From an uncultured Acidobacteriota bacterium (GTDB lineage: Bacteria > Acidobacteriota > Thermoanaerobaculia > UBA5066), in assembly GCA_937888435.1 (NCBI GenBank), contig CALAQS010000357.1, positions 1 through 43,211 of the forward strand: a stretch of DNA of 43,211 nt, given 5' to 3'. The position numbers were made by a program, and so were the translations under genes. The stretch's first letter is position 1, and each line of letters opens with the position of its first letter. Below are positions 16,211-24,720 of the stretch, in pieces. The notes under the pieces were generated by a model. That model saw only the letters and a program-made list of their open reading frames with translations. It made no database searches and was not told the DNA's origin.

Positions 16211-18192
16211 TTCCGCGCGTCGCGGCCTTCGGTCTTCTGAAGCTTCTCGTCGAGGCGGCGTTTCACGTCCTCGTCGGGCTTGAGCGTGAGCGCGCGCTTC
16301 CAGCTCGTCCGCGCGAGCGGGAGATCTCCCTTCTTCTCGAAGAGGTCGCCGAGGTGCTCCTCGACGGTCGCGTCATCGGGATTCAGGACCGACGCGGCGC
16401 GGAGATTCTCCTCGGCCTTGTCGAGCTTGTTGAGCCGGTAGTAAACCCAGCCGAGCGAGTCGAGGTAGGCGCCGTTACCGGGCTCCAGCTCAACCGCCTT
16501 GCGGATGAGCTCGAGCGCGCGCGGCAGGTTCTCGCCGCGGTCCGCCCACATATAGCCGAGATAGTTGAGGCCCGGCGCGTGGTCACCCCTCACCTTCAGG
16601 AGCTTTTCGAAGGCGTCCACCGACTCGGCGACCTTTTTCTCCCGCTCGAGCGAAGCGGCCAGCCGGAAGAGCAGGTCCGGATCCTCCTTGTCGCGCTCGA
16701 GACCTGCGCGCGCCGCCGCCGCCGCGCGGCCGTACTTGTCGAGGCGCTGCCAGGCGTCGGCGGTTGCGAGCGTTCCCGTCTTGTCCTCGGCCGCGAGAGT
16801 GTCGAGCATCTTCGTGCCTTCGGCCTCGTCGGCAGCCGACGAGGAGCGGAGCAGGAATTCGGCATAACTCGCCCTCAGCAGCGCCGTTTTCTTCGGCGCC
16901 TTGTCGTATGCATCCTTCGCGAGCCGGAGGCCCCCCGCCCAGTCTTCGCGGTCGCGGGCGATCTGCAGCAGAAGGTTATAGGCCTGCAGGTTTAGCCCGT
17001 CTTCGCCCCTCAGGTGCGGCTCGAGCCGCGCAGTGGCCGCCGCGTAGTCCTTGCGCAGGTACGCGGCGTAACCGAGCTGGCCGTCGATCTGCGCAACCTC
17101 CGGAGCGTCCGGCTTCTTCGCGACGAGGGTCGCGCGCAGCTCGCGGAGTACGGCTTCGGCCTCGGGAATCCTTCGCGCTTCGAGGAAGTTCACGGCGCGT
17201 CGATAAGGAACCTCCAGATCGTCCGGCTCGAGCGACTGGAGCTTGCGCAGCGCCTCGTCGGCCTTATCCGGCTCGCGCGTTTCGGACAACAGCGCCGCAT
17301 AGAGACGCAGCGCCTCGCGGTTCCCGGAATCGGCGGCAAGCACTTCCTCGAAGACCTTCCGCGCCTCGGCGAAGCGGCGACCCCGGAGCAGGAGCCCTCC
17401 GTACTGCGTCTTGAGCCCGAGGTTGCCCGGCTGCAGCTTGAGGAAGTCCTGAAGGATGGGCGCCGCCTTGTCGAACTGGCGGCCGCGGTCGTACACGCGC
17501 AGGAGTCCCAGGAGAGCCGCGCGGTTTTCCGGATCGAGCTTCGCGAGCCCCTTGTAGACCTCCTCGGCCTGCTGAAGCTGGCCGCTGCGCTCGAGGGTTT
17601 CGCCATAGAGAAGCAGGACGGCGGGTCCGTTCGCAAGATCCAGGACTCCTTCGAGAACGCTCGACGCCTCCTTCGGCTTCTCGAGCCGCAGCAGAACCTG
17701 CGCGTACGCGACGGCTCCCTGCGGGTCGGCAGGCGCGAGCGCGTTGGCCTTCTTGAGCTCGGCGGCGGCCTCTTCCAGGCGTGGCGTGTCCTTCGCGGTC
17801 GAGAGAAGCACCTGGCCCAAGAGCCGATGCGAGCCGGCGCTCTTGGGCTCGAGCTCGACGGCCTTGCGGGCCTCCTTCTCGGCCTCCGGATAGTCGGGCA
17901 GGTCGCGCAGCAGCTCCCCGTATTCGCGCCGGAGCGCGCCGTCCGTCGGATCCAGCTCGACGGCCTTCTTGAACTCCCGGACGGCCGCCTCGAACTCGCT
18001 CTCCTGCGCGTACAGCTTCGCGCGCAAATAGTGCTCGACCGCCTCGCGGCGGCGGCTCTCTTTCTGGGTCAGGGCGTCCTTCGCCGAGGTCTTCCCGACG
18101 TCTCCGCCGCCGGTCTGAGCCGCAAGGGGCATGCCGAGAACGGCGAACGAGGCGGCCAGGGCGAAAAAAAAGCGTCTCAGAGGCATCGACAT
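16207..18192 (-). CDS. Exported tetratricopeptide-repeat protein
   Basis: 661 residues with a signal peptide (RRFFFALAASFAVLGMPLAAQ). The rest is tandem TPR units, recognisable from about residue 50 to 640. Examples are EFEAAVREFKKAVELDPTDGALRREYGELL, YPEAEKEARKAVELEPKSAGSHRLLGQVL, QQAEEVYKGLAKLDPENRAALLGLL and LPRALELIRKAVELEPGNGAYLDSLGWVYYRLNKLDKAEENLRAASVLNPDDATVEEHLGDLF. I count at least a dozen. Such proteins are scaffolds in the periplasm or at the outer membrane. GAGG lies 8 nt before the first of two in-frame ATGs (MSM). It heads the long minus-strand run through ispE, prs and ribosomal genes. Partner proteins unknown. Confidence 0.88.
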   Translation of the reverse strand: MSMPLRRFFFALAASFAVLGMPLAAQTGGGDVGKTSAKDALTQKESRRREAVEHYLRAKLYAQESEFEAAVREFKKAVELDPTDGALRREYGELLRDLPDYPEAEKEARKAVELEPKSAGSHRLLGQVLLSTAKDTPRLEEAAAELKKANALAPADPQGAVAYAQVLLRLEKPKEASSVLEGVLDLANGPAVLLLYGETLERSGQLQQAEEVYKGLAKLDPENRAALLGLLRVYDRGRQFDKAAPILQDFLKLQPGNLGLKTQYGGLLLRGRRFAEARKVFEEVLAADSGNREALRLYAALLSETREPDKADEALRKLQSLEPDDLEVPYRRAVNFLEARRIPEAEAVLRELRATLVAKKPDAPEVAQIDGQLGYAAYLRKDYAAATARLEPHLRGEDGLNLQAYNLLLQIARDREDWAGGLRLAKDAYDKAPKKTALLRASYAEFLLRSSSAADEAEGTKMLDTLAAEDKTGTLATADAWQRLDKYGRAAAAARAGLERDKEDPDLLFRLAASLEREKKVAESVDAFEKLLKVRGDHAPGLNYLGYMWADRGENLPRALELIRKAVELEPGNGAYLDSLGWVYYRLNKLDKAEENLRAASVLNPDDATVEEHLGDLFEKKGDLPLARTSWKRALTLKPDEDVKRRLDEKLQKTEGRDARK

Positions 18193-18228
18193 GCAGTTTA
18201 CCTCGCAAGAACCGGGCCGTCGCGGAAC

Positions 18229-19938
18229 CTAGAAGACAGCCGGCTCTTCGTACGTCGCGAAGACCTCGCGCATGACGTCGGAGATCTCGCCCACCGTGGC
18301 GTAAGCCCTGACGGCCTCGACGAGAGGCGGCATCACGTTCGCCCCGCCCGCGCAGGCGACCTTGAGGTCCGAGAGCTTCTGCATCGCCGTGCGCGAGTCG
18401 CGTGTCCGGCGGACTTCGGCGAGCGCCTTCACCTGCTCGGCGGCCATCTGCTCGGAGATCGTCAGGATCGGCACCTCGTCTTCCGGAACGGACTCCGTGA
18501 ACGCGTTGACGCCGACCATGATCTTCTCTTTCGCGTCGACCGCGCGCTGAAAGCGGTACGCGGCGTCCATGATCTCCCTCTGCGGGAAGCCGGCCTCGAT
18601 GGCCTCCACCATCCCGCCGAAGGCGTCGATGCGCCGGAAGTAGTCGAACGCTCCCGCCTCCATCCGGTTCGTCAGCTCTTCCACGAAATACGAGCCCCCG
18701 AGGGGGTCGACCGTGTTGGCGACGCCCGTCTCGTGCAGGATGACCTGCTGCGTCCTCACGGCGATCTTCGCGGCGAACTCCGTCGGCAGAGCGAGCGTCT
18801 CGTCGAGCGCGTTCGCGTGGAGCGAGTTCGTGCCTCCGAGCACGGCCGCGAGGGACTGGATCGCGACGCGCGCCACGTTGTTGTACGGCTGCTGCGCCGT
18901 GAGCGAAACGCCCGCCGTCTGCGAGTGGAAACGCATCTTCCAGCTCTCGGGCTTCTTGGCGCCATAACGGTCCCTCATGACCTTCGCCCAGATGCGGCGC
19001 GCCGCCCGGTATTTCGCGATCTCCTCGAAAAAGTCGTTGTGAGCGTTGAAGAAGAACGAGAGGCGCGGCGCAAAGTCGTCGACGTCGAGGCCCGCGTCGA
19101 TGCCGTACTGAACGTACTCCATCCCGTCGCGCAGGGTGAACGCGAGCTCCTGGAGCGCCGTCGAGCCGGCCTCGCGGATGTGGTACCCGGAAATCGACAC
19201 GGTGTTCCACTTCGGAACGTGCTTCGCGCAGAACGCGAACTGGTCCGTCACGAGCCGCATCGAAGGGCGGGGCGGGAAGATGTACTCCTTCTGGGCGATG
19301 TATTCCTTGAGAATGTCGTTCTGGAGCGTGCCGCCGACCTTCGACCACGGCGTCCCGTGCTGTTCGGCCACCGCGAGATACATCGCGAGGGCGATGGGCG
19401 CCGTCGAGTTGATCGTCATGGACGTCGTCACGGCGCCGAGGTCGATGCCCTCGAAAAGCGCCTCGAAGTCGCGCAGCGTGTCGATCGCGACGCCGCACTT
19501 CCCCACTTCGCCGGCCGACATGGCGTGGTCCGAGTCGTAGCCGTAGAGCGTCGGCAGGTGAAAAGCCGTGGAGAGGCCCGTCTGCCCGTGCGCGAGCAAG
19601 GCCTTGAATCGCTCGTTCGTCTGCTTCGCGGTGCCGAAGCCGGCGAACTGCCGGATGGTCCACGGCTTGCCGCGATACATCGTGGGCTGCACGCCGCGCG
19701 TGTACGGGAACTCGCCGGGCCAGCCGAGGTCGCGGTCGAAGTCGAAGCCGGGCAGATCGTCCGGCGTCCCGAGCGTGTTCACCGCCGCGGACGAGATCGT
19801 CGTGAAGTCCTTCCTCCACGGGGGCGTCTTCGCGAAGGCGGCAGCCGCCTTCCGGCGCCATTCCTCCTTCGCGGCGCGGATTCGCTCCTGCTCGGGGGTC
19901 AGGGGAAGGACAGGGGACTCCGGAACCTTGACGCTCAT
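18229..19938 (-). CDS. Methylmalonyl-CoA mutase family, catalytic (large) subunit without B12 domain
   Basis: Radical B12-dependent acyl-CoA mutase interconverting (R)-methylmalonyl-CoA and succinyl-CoA, or a related branched-chain acyl-CoA. 569 residues correspond to the TIM-barrel substrate domain: [33 protein letters not shown] near 80, [19 protein letters not shown] near 135, [25 protein letters not shown] near 245, [21 protein letters not shown] near 335, and [34 protein letters not shown] after it. The C-terminal cobalamin domain (DxHxxG) is absent, so a separate B12 subunit must be encoded elsewhere; none is in the window, nor is a MeaB chaperone. Exact substrate cannot be fixed from sequence. 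The ATG lies 7 nt after TAGAAT, suggesting a leaderless mRNA. Confidence 0.9.
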   Translation of the reverse strand: MSVKVPESPVLPLTPEQERIRAAKEEWRRKAAAAFAKTPPWRKDFTTISSAAVNTLGTPDDLPGFDFDRDLGWPGEFPYTRGVQPTMYRGKPWTIRQFAGFGTAKQTNERFKALLAHGQTGLSTAFHLPTLYGYDSDHAMSAGEVGKCGVAIDTLRDFEALFEGIDLGAVTTSMTINSTAPIALAMYLAVAEQHGTPWSKVGGTLQNDILKEYIAQKEYIFPPRPSMRLVTDQFAFCAKHVPKWNTVSISGYHIREAGSTALQELAFTLRDGMEYVQYGIDAGLDVDDFAPRLSFFFNAHNDFFEEIAKYRAARRIWAKVMRDRYGAKKPESWKMRFHSQTAGVSLTAQQPYNNVARVAIQSLAAVLGGTNSLHANALDETLALPTEFAAKIAVRTQQVILHETGVANTVDPLGGSYFVEELTNRMEAGAFDYFRRIDAFGGMVEAIEAGFPQREIMDAAYRFQRAVDAKEKIMVGVNAFTESVPEDEVPILTISEQMAAEQVKALAEVRRTRDSRTAMQKLSDLKVACAGGANVMPPLVEAVRAYATVGEISDVMREVFATYEEPAVF

Positions 19939-19945
19939 GTCGCGG

Positions 19946-19966
19946 ATTCTATCGGGCTACGCCCGA
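19946..19966 (-). promoter_or_regulatory. -10 element and adjoining palindrome before the mutase gene
   Basis: On the minus strand TCGGGC-GTA-GCCCGA, a perfect 6-bp inverted repeat, is followed directly by TAGAAT (positions 19951-19946) and then, 7 nt later, the mutase ATG. The palindrome starts 9 nt after the aldo/keto reductase stop, so it could be a U-less terminator of that gene or an operator over the mutase promoter. No clear -35 is visible. Confidence 0.45.
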
Positions 19967-19975
19967 GAAGGAGAC

Positions 19976-20965
19976 TCAGCGGCCGACCGTCGTCAGCCCT
20001 TCCGCCGGGTAGCGCTCCCCAGCCGCGGCGCCTGGCGGGAACGCGGCCTCGAGCTCGTCGAGGTCCGTCCTGGCGAGGACGAGGTCCGCAGCGTCGAGGT
20101 TCTCCTGGAGGCGGTCGCGGCTCTTCGTCCCAAAGATGGGCACGACGTCACCCCCCCGCGAGAGGACCCACGCGAGGGCGACCTGCGCCGCCTTGGCGCG
20201 CCGGCGCTTCGCGATCTGCTCCACCTTCGCGACGAGCGCGAGGTTCTTCGCGAAGTTCTCGCCCTGGAAGCGCGGCGCCATGCGCCGGTAGTCGCCCTCC
20301 GGGAAATCCGCGAGGCTGCGATACCGCCCCGAGAGGAACCCGCGCCCGAGCGGGCTGTATGCGATGAACCCGATCCCGAGCTCGCGGCACGCGGGGAGGA
20401 CGGCCACCTCGACGTCGCGCGAGAAGAGCGAGTACTCGCTCTGGAGCGCCGCAATCGGGTGGACGCGACTCGCGCGCCGGAGCGTCTCGGGCGAGGCCTC
20501 CGAGAGGCCGATCCACCGGACCTTTCCTTCCCTCACGAGACCCGCCATCGCGCTAACGGTCTCCTCTATCGGCGTCGCGGGGTCGACCCGATGGAGGTAA
20601 TAGAGGTCGATCGTGTCGACGTCGAGCCGCTTCAGGCTCCCCTCGCACGACGTGCGGACGTAATCGGGCTTCCCGCACACGCCGCGCTTCGTGGGGTCCG
20701 CCGGATCGCGCAGGATGCCGAACTTCGTCGCGAGGACGACCCTGTCGCGCCGGCCCGCGATGGCCTTCCCGACGAGCTCCTCGTTCGTGTACGGGCCGTA
20801 CATATCGGCCGTGTCGAGGAGGTCGAGCCCGGCGTCGAGGGCCGCATGGATCGTGAGGACCGACTCCTCGTCGTCGCGGGTCCCGTAGAACTCCGACATC
20901 CCCATGCAGCCGAGGCCCATCGCCGAGACGGTGGGGCCGTGGGTGCCGAGCGAACGAACGTCCAT
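19976..20965 (-). CDS. Aldo/keto reductase
   Basis: NAD(P)H-dependent (alpha/beta)8-barrel oxidoreductase, 329 residues, of the subfamily beginning with [23 protein letters not shown]. The catalytic tetrad is visible: Asp in [21 protein letters not shown] near 50 together with the Tyr of DMYG, Lys in VLATKFG near 80, and His in LYYLHRVDP near 125. The cofactor-phosphate region near the C-terminus reads [26 protein letters not shown] lies 5-6 nt before the ATG, and a GATAAT -10 lies further upstream. Substrate unknown; such enzymes reduce aldehydes and ketones. Same strand as the mutase gene, about 37 nt apart. Confidence 0.93.
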   Translation of the reverse strand: MDVRSLGTHGPTVSAMGLGCMGMSEFYGTRDDEESVLTIHAALDAGLDLLDTADMYGPYTNEELVGKAIAGRRDRVVLATKFGILRDPADPTKRGVCGKPDYVRTSCEGSLKRLDVDTIDLYYLHRVDPATPIEETVSAMAGLVREGKVRWIGLSEASPETLRRASRVHPIAALQSEYSLFSRDVEVAVLPACRELGIGFIAYSPLGRGFLSGRYRSLADFPEGDYRRMAPRFQGENFAKNLALVAKVEQIAKRRRAKAAQVALAWVLSRGGDVVPIFGTKSRDRLQENLDAADLVLARTDLDELEAAFPPGAAAGERYPAEGLTTVGR

Positions 20966-20986
20966 ACGGCCTCCCTGCGGCCGGCC

Positions 20987-20992
20987 ATTATC
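20987..20992 (-). promoter_or_regulatory. Putative -10 box of the aldo/keto reductase gene
   Basis: GATAAT on the minus strand, 21 nt before the ATG with an AGGGAGG ribosome site in between. The -35 would fall inside the end of lysA, and no good match is seen. Confidence 0.35.
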
Positions 20993-21010
20993 CTCCCGGC
21001 GCGCGCCCCG

Positions 21011-22276
21011 TCAGAAGGGGGTCTTCTGGCGCGCCTGCAGGTCGGCGACGCGCGGCGGCCGCCGCAACAGCGCCAGCCGGCCCTTGCGGACTCCCACCTC
21101 GGCCGGCCATTCGTGCGAGAGGAAGAGCGGCATCGACTCGGTGAAGCCGTACGCGCCTGCGTTCTCGAAGGCGAGGAGATCGCCGCGAACGGGGAGCGGC
21201 AGCCGCGCGGCCGGGTGCAGGATGTCCAGGCTCGTGCAAAGAGGGCCGGCAAGGACGAGAGATTTCTGCGAACGGGAAGCGGGGCGAGGGCGGCCTCCGA
21301 TCCTTCCCGGCACGAGCCTCACTCGGTGCGGGGTTCCGAGGAGAAGGGGGCGGAGGAAGTGGTGGACGCCGCCGTCCACGAGGACGTAGTCGACGCCGCG
21401 GCTCCTCTTCGTGCCGAGGACCTTCACGGCGTACGTCCCGCTCTCGGCCACGAGGAATCGGCCGGGCTCGAAGACGAGGCGCGTGCCGCGAAAGCGTGAT
21501 TCGCCGGCGGCCCATTTCGCGATCCCCGCCAGCCCCTTTCTCAGAATTCCGAGGTCCAGCGGTTTCTCCTTCTCGGCGTACGGCACGCCGAAGCCGCCGC
21601 CAAAATCGACGGAGCGCAGCGGAACGGAGTATTTCTTTGAAAGTGAAAGCGCCAGAGAGAGCACGCGGCGCGTGTTCTCGACGAGAAGCCGCGCGTCGAG
21701 AACGTTCGAGGCGTTGAACACCTGAAAGCCGCACACCTCGAGGTGCGGGAATCTCCTTCTCATTCGAAGAATCCTCTGGGCGCTTTTCAAATCGAAACCG
21801 AACTTCTTCGCGCCGGGACCGCCGATCATGACCCTCTTCTCCGCGATTCCCCAGGGCGGATTCAGGCGTAGGCCGACCGCGATTCGCCTTCTCAGGCGTC
21901 TTCCGATCTGCTCGAGGCGCTCGAGCTCCCACTCGCCTTCCGCATGGATGATCGACACCCCGGCGCGCACGAGCGCCTCGAGGTCGGCGTCGGATTTCGC
22001 GGGGCCGGTCGAAAGAATCTTCGAGGGTGGCCATCCGGCGCGGCGCACCGCGAGCAGCTCGCCTCGGGACGCGACGTCCGAAGAGAGACCGAATTTTCTC
22101 AGAAAGGAAAGAATCCCGAGCGAGGGGTTGGCTTTGACCGCATACGCAAGCTCGAAGCGCGGGCCAAGTGCGGCGCTGAGCGCGCTCACGCGCGCTTCGA
22201 TGACCTCGAAGTCATAGAGATAGAACGGCGTTCCGAAGCGGCGCGCCGCCCGCTCGAGAACCGGATCGCCCTTCAC
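21011..22276 (-). CDS. lysA: PLP-dependent decarboxylase, probable diaminopimelate decarboxylase
   Basis: Last step of lysine synthesis, meso-DAP to lysine plus CO2, inferred from its place as the final gene of the lysine operon. 421 residues of the fold-III family: PLP-binding Lys in [14 protein letters not shown] near 48, the [11 protein letters not shown] region, the glycine loop [12 protein letters not shown] near 235, [11 protein letters not shown] near 285, the Cys motif GPLCTSLD near 355 and the C-terminal [13 protein letters not shown] near 385. In typical LysA the Cys motif reads CESGD-like with Glu; here it is [16 protein letters not shown] replaces the usual VDAGMNDLIRP-like stretch, resembling exosortase-associated or BtrK-like relatives. 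GTG start overlaps dapD by 4 nt. Five dispersed motif copies lie inside. Confidence 0.8.
   Translation of the reverse strand: MKGDPVLERAARRFGTPFYLYDFEVIEARVSALSAALGPRFELAYAVKANPSLGILSFLRKFGLSSDVASRGELLAVRRAGWPPSKILSTGPAKSDADLEALVRAGVSIIHAEGEWELERLEQIGRRLRRRIAVGLRLNPPWGIAEKRVMIGGPGAKKFGFDLKSAQRILRMRRRFPHLEVCGFQVFNASNVLDARLLVENTRRVLSLALSLSKKYSVPLRSVDFGGGFGVPYAEKEKPLDLGILRKGLAGIAKWAAGESRFRGTRLVFEPGRFLVAESGTYAVKVLGTKRSRGVDYVLVDGGVHHFLRPLLLGTPHRVRLVPGRIGGRPRPASRSQKSLVLAGPLCTSLDILHPAARLPLPVRGDLLAFENAGAYGFTESMPLFLSHEWPAEVGVRKGRLALLRRPPRVADLQARQKTPF
21258..21282 (+). repeat. Dispersed motif copy in lysA
   Basis: GAGATTTCTGCGAACGGGAA then GCGG; core TTC-TGC-GAA. Confidence 0.55.
21531..21552 (-). repeat. 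Dispersed motif copy in lysA
   Basis: Minus strand CTCGGAATTCTGAGAAAGGG; core TTC-TGA-GAA. Encodes LGILRKG. Confidence 0.55.
21627..21649 (+). repeat. Dispersed motif copy in lysA
   Basis: AGTATTTCTTTGAAAGTGAA then AG; core TTC-TTT-GAA. Close match to the copies at 16043 and 23956. Confidence 0.65.
21750..21778 (-). repeat. Dispersed motif copy in lysA
   Basis: Minus strand AGGATTCTTCGAATGAGAAG then GAG; core TTC-TTC-GAA. It forces three rare Arg codons (aga agg aga) in a row. Confidence 0.6.
22090..22113 (+). repeat. Dispersed motif copy in lysA
   Basis: CGAATTTTCTCAGAAAGGAA then AGA; core TTC-TCA-GAA. Lies over the conserved FLRKFG codons. Confidence 0.55.
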
Positions 22277-23040
22277 CGCAGCGCGCTCTCGAGCGCCGTC
22301 CTCGCGTCCGTCTTCGCATCGCGATACTTCACGATCACGGCAGCCGAGAGTGAAAGCCCGCGGGCCTCGGCCCAGGCACCGGTGGCCCGCCGCGAGCCCG
22401 GGACGACGACGGCGCCCTCGGGGATGACGAGCGGGCGGTCCGGCGTCGAGCGCAGCTCGCGCTCGTTCACGGGATCGAAGACGACGCTCGAAGCCGTCAG
22501 GATGACGCCCGCCGCGAGGACGGCGCGCTTCCTGACGCGGACGCCTTCGTAGATCCCGGCTCCCCCGCCCACGAAGACCTCGTCCTCGATGACGACGGGA
22601 ACCGCGCCCACGGGCTCGAGGACGCCGCCCACCTGCGCCGCGGCTGAGAGGTGGACTTTCTTCCCGATCTGCGCGCAGGAGCCGACGAGCGCATGGCTGT
22701 CGATCATCGAGCCCTCGTCGACGTACGCGCCCACGTTCACGTAGGCGGGCGGCATCACGACGACGCCCTTCGCGAGAAACGCGCCGCGGCGAAGAGCCGT
22801 CCCGCCCGGGACGACGCGCACGCCTTCGGGAAGCGGCCGGCGCGGCGGGAGGGTGTCGCGGTCGCGGAAGAGGAGCGGGCCGGCTTCACTCGATTCCTCG
22901 ACGCCGAGCCGAAAGGCCGCGAGGATGCCCTCCTTGACAGCCGCGTTCGCCACCCAGTTTCCGTCCGCGTCGGGGGCAGCCGCGCGAACCTCGCCGCGCT
23001 CGAGCGCCCCGAGAAGTGCGACGATCTCCTCGCGCGTCAC
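22273..23040 (-). CDS. dapD: Tetrahydrodipicolinate N-succinyltransferase
   Basis: Succinylates tetrahydrodipicolinate from succinyl-CoA, marking the succinylase branch of the DAP pathway. 255 residues. The N-terminal helical domain is about 1-80; from about residue 95 a left-handed beta-helix of hexapeptide repeats is clear ([60 protein letters not shown]). The signature [17 protein letters not shown] is typical. The start is GTG, overlapping the dapA stop (GTGA); the longer ORF in the track is dapA sequence read in another frame. No dispersed motif is obvious inside, in contrast to its neighbours. Confidence 0.95.
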   Translation of the reverse strand: MTREEIVALLGALERGEVRAAAPDADGNWVANAAVKEGILAAFRLGVEESSEAGPLLFRDRDTLPPRRPLPEGVRVVPGGTALRRGAFLAKGVVVMPPAYVNVGAYVDEGSMIDSHALVGSCAQIGKKVHLSAAAQVGGVLEPVGAVPVVIEDEVFVGGGAGIYEGVRVRKRAVLAAGVILTASSVVFDPVNERELRSTPDRPLVIPEGAVVVPGSRRATGAWAEARGLSLSAAVIVKYRDAKTDARTALESALR

Positions 23041-24005
23041 GCCGCCGCCTTTTCGACCGGCTTCCCGGCGGCGTCGAGGAGGCCGGCGCTCCGGAGCGCG
23101 TCCTCGAGCGGGGCGTGGTGCTGCGGCGAGAGCGGCACGAGCGGGAGGCGCAGGGCGCCCCCGATGAGGCCGAGCCGCGCCAGCGCCCATTTCACGGGGA
23201 TCGGATTTGATTCGCGGAAATTCGCCTTCATGAGGGGGAAAATTCTCGCCTGAAGCTCCGAGGCGCGAGCGCGATTGCCGGCGAGGGCCGCGGCGATCGC
23301 GTCCACGTACAGACCCGGGGCCTCGTTCGAGACGACGGCGATCACGCCTTCCGCGCCGCAGGCGATCATCGGAATCGCGAGCGAGTCCTCGCCCGAGAGG
23401 ACGGCGAATCCGTCCGGGCGGGCTCGGAGGATCTCGCAGGCCTGGTCGAGGCTGCCCGAGGCTTCCTTCACGGCCACGATGCGCGGGTCCTTCGCGAGCT
23501 CGAGCACGGTGTCGGGCTGCATGTTGAGTCCGGTCCTGCCCGGTACGTTGTAGAGAACGAGCGGCAGCCGGCCCGCGTCGGCGACGGCCAAAAAGTGCGC
23601 GACGAGGCCTTTCGGCGTGGGCTTGTTGTAGTAAGGCGTGACGACGAGGAGCGCGTCGGCGCCGGCCCGGCGGCACCGCTCGGCGAGGCCCTGGGATTTC
23701 CGGGTGTCGTTCGAGCCGCAGCCCGCTATCACGGTCACGCGCCGCGAGGACGCGCGTGCCTCCTCGACAACCACCGCCACGACGCGCTCGTGCTCGTCCG
23801 CGTCCAGCGTCACGGCTTCGCCCGTCGTCCCGCACGGAACGAGACCCGCGACGCCGCCCGCGATCTGGCGCTTCGCGAGACGGCGCAGGCCCGCTTCGTC
23901 GACGCTGCCGTCGTCGCGAAACGGCGTGACGATCGCGGTAAAGACCCCGGAAAGAGAAAGATTCCTTGAAGGTGAAGGGTCCTGCGCGTGTGCCGAAGCC
24001 ATCAT
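23037..24005 (-). CDS. dapA: 4-hydroxy-tetrahydrodipicolinate synthase
   Basis: Condenses pyruvate with aspartate semialdehyde, the committed step to DAP and lysine. 322 residues, slightly long. Motifs: [22 protein letters not shown] at the start of the barrel, [11 protein letters not shown] near 60 (Thr pair), [14 protein letters not shown] near 130 (catalytic Tyr), [11 protein letters not shown] near 155 and the Schiff-base Lys in [11 protein letters not shown] near 180. About 20 extra N-terminal residues ([17 protein letters not shown]) precede the usual start of homology and are largely encoded by a dispersed motif copy. The ATG is the first of two (ATGATG), overlapping the dapB stop by 4 nt. 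Confidence 0.96.
   Translation of the reverse strand: MMASAHAQDPSPSRNLSLSGVFTAIVTPFRDDGSVDEAGLRRLAKRQIAGGVAGLVPCGTTGEAVTLDADEHERVVAVVVEEARASSRRVTVIAGCGSNDTRKSQGLAERCRRAGADALLVVTPYYNKPTPKGLVAHFLAVADAGRLPLVLYNVPGRTGLNMQPDTVLELAKDPRIVAVKEASGSLDQACEILRARPDGFAVLSGEDSLAIPMIACGAEGVIAVVSNEAPGLYVDAIAAALAGNRARASELQARIFPLMKANFRESNPIPVKWALARLGLIGGALRLPLVPLSPQHHAPLEDALRSAGLLDAAGKPVEKAAA
23956..23980 (+). repeat. Dispersed motif copy at the 5' end of dapA
   Basis: AAAGATTCCTTGAAGGTGAA then GGG; core TTC-CTT-GAA. Encodes much of the extra N-terminal segment of DapA. Confidence 0.6.
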
Positions 24006-24706
24006 GAGGCGCCCCCCTTTAGCGACAGGTCGTCGAAGAATTCGTCGAAGGTCAACGGGCCCGAGCGGCCCGACACGATCATCCACTCCGCGGCGCGCAC
24101 GGCGCCCTGGGCAAAGATCGAACGCGACCGGGCGCGGTGCACGAGTTCCACCGTCTCGTCGGCCCCTTCGAAGAAAACCGAATGCTCTCCCGGTTGGGCC
24201 CCCTGCCTGAGAGAGACGATCGGGACGGATCTCTTCGAAAGAGGCTCCCGCGAGATGTCGAGCGCGAGAACGCGAGCGGTCCCGGAGGGAGCGTCTTTCT
24301 TCGCCGCATGATGCCGCTCCACGATTCCCGGCTCGAACTCGGGGAACGGCGCGAGCGCGGCGGCTGCGGCGGCGACGGCGCGCCGCAGTGCGGCGACGCC
24401 GAGGGAGAAATTCGAAGAGTGAAGAAAAGGGATTCTCTGCTCCCGAGCAAGATGTGCGGCCGAAGTCACGTCCCAGCCGGTGGTGCCGGAGACGACGGGG
24501 ATTTTCTGAGAAAGGAGGAGGGGGACGACGCGCGGGGCAACGTCCGGCGCGGTGAACTCGAATGCGACGTCGCAGGCCGGGAGGTCCGAAGAGAACGAGA
24601 GGATCTCTCCTCGTCCGAATCGTCCTGCGACGTCGTGTCCGCGCTGCACGAGCGCCGCCCCGATCGCTTTCCCCATCTTCCCGTATCCGACGAGGAGCGC
24701 TCTCAT
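24002..24706 (-). CDS. dapB: 4-hydroxy-tetrahydrodipicolinate reductase
   Basis: NAD(P)H-dependent reduction following DapA. 234 residues, short of the roughly 270 of the E. coli enzyme. Motifs: nucleotide-binding [14 protein letters not shown] at the N-terminus, FEFTAPDV near 48, VSGTTGW near 70, [10 protein letters not shown] near 95 and the family signature [22 protein letters not shown] near 130 (His pair and catalytic Lys). The C-terminal [28 protein letters not shown] is typical. The ATG overlaps the lysC stop by 4 nt. Several dispersed motif copies occur within; one sits over the conserved HSSNF codons, which use tct, ttt and ctt rather than GC-rich synonyms. Confidence 0.95.
   Translation of the reverse strand: MRALLVGYGKMGKAIGAALVQRGHDVAGRFGRGEILSFSSDLPACDVAFEFTAPDVAPRVVPLLLSQKIPVVSGTTGWDVTSAAHLAREQRIPFLHSSNFSLGVAALRRAVAAAAAALAPFPEFEPGIVERHHAAKKDAPSGTARVLALDISREPLSKRSVPIVSLRQGAQPGEHSVFFEGADETVELVHRARSRSIFAQGAVRAAEWMIVSGRSGPLTFDEFFDDLSLKGGAS
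24164..24184 (-). repeat. Dispersed motif copy (variant) in dapB
   Basis: Minus strand GGTTTTCTTCGAAGGGGC; core TTC-TTC-GAA. Encodes VFFEG. Confidence 0.4.
24227..24246 (+). repeat. Dispersed motif copy (variant) in dapB
   Basis: CGGATCTCTTCGAAAGAGG; the core has CTC in place of TTC. Confidence 0.35.
24401..24429 (+). repeat. Dispersed motif copy (variant) in dapB
   Basis: GAAATTCGAAGAGTGAAGAA; left part shortened, right part GAAG-GTGAAGA well kept. Overlies the conserved LHSSNFS codons. Confidence 0.4.
24497..24520 (+). repeat. Dispersed motif copy in dapB
   Basis: GGGGATTTTCTGAGAAAGGA then GGAG; core TTC-TGA-GAA. Confidence 0.55.
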
Positions 24707-24720
24707 TCGAAGAACTCCCG
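24697..24720 (-). repeat. Dispersed motif copy at the lysC/dapB junction
   Basis: Minus strand GGGAGTTCTTCGAATGAGAG; core TTC-TTC-GAA. It contains the lysC stop and the dapB ATG. Confidence 0.5.

Noticed and set aside
17014-20367. 1117-residue ORF on the plus strand
   Set aside because: It runs antisense to the TPR and mutase genes, has Arg/Glu/Leu-rich shadow composition and no recognisable motif.
19568-21499. 643-residue plus-strand ORF across the reductase and lysA
   Set aside because: It crosses several well-identified minus-strand genes and their junctions, and lacks motifs.
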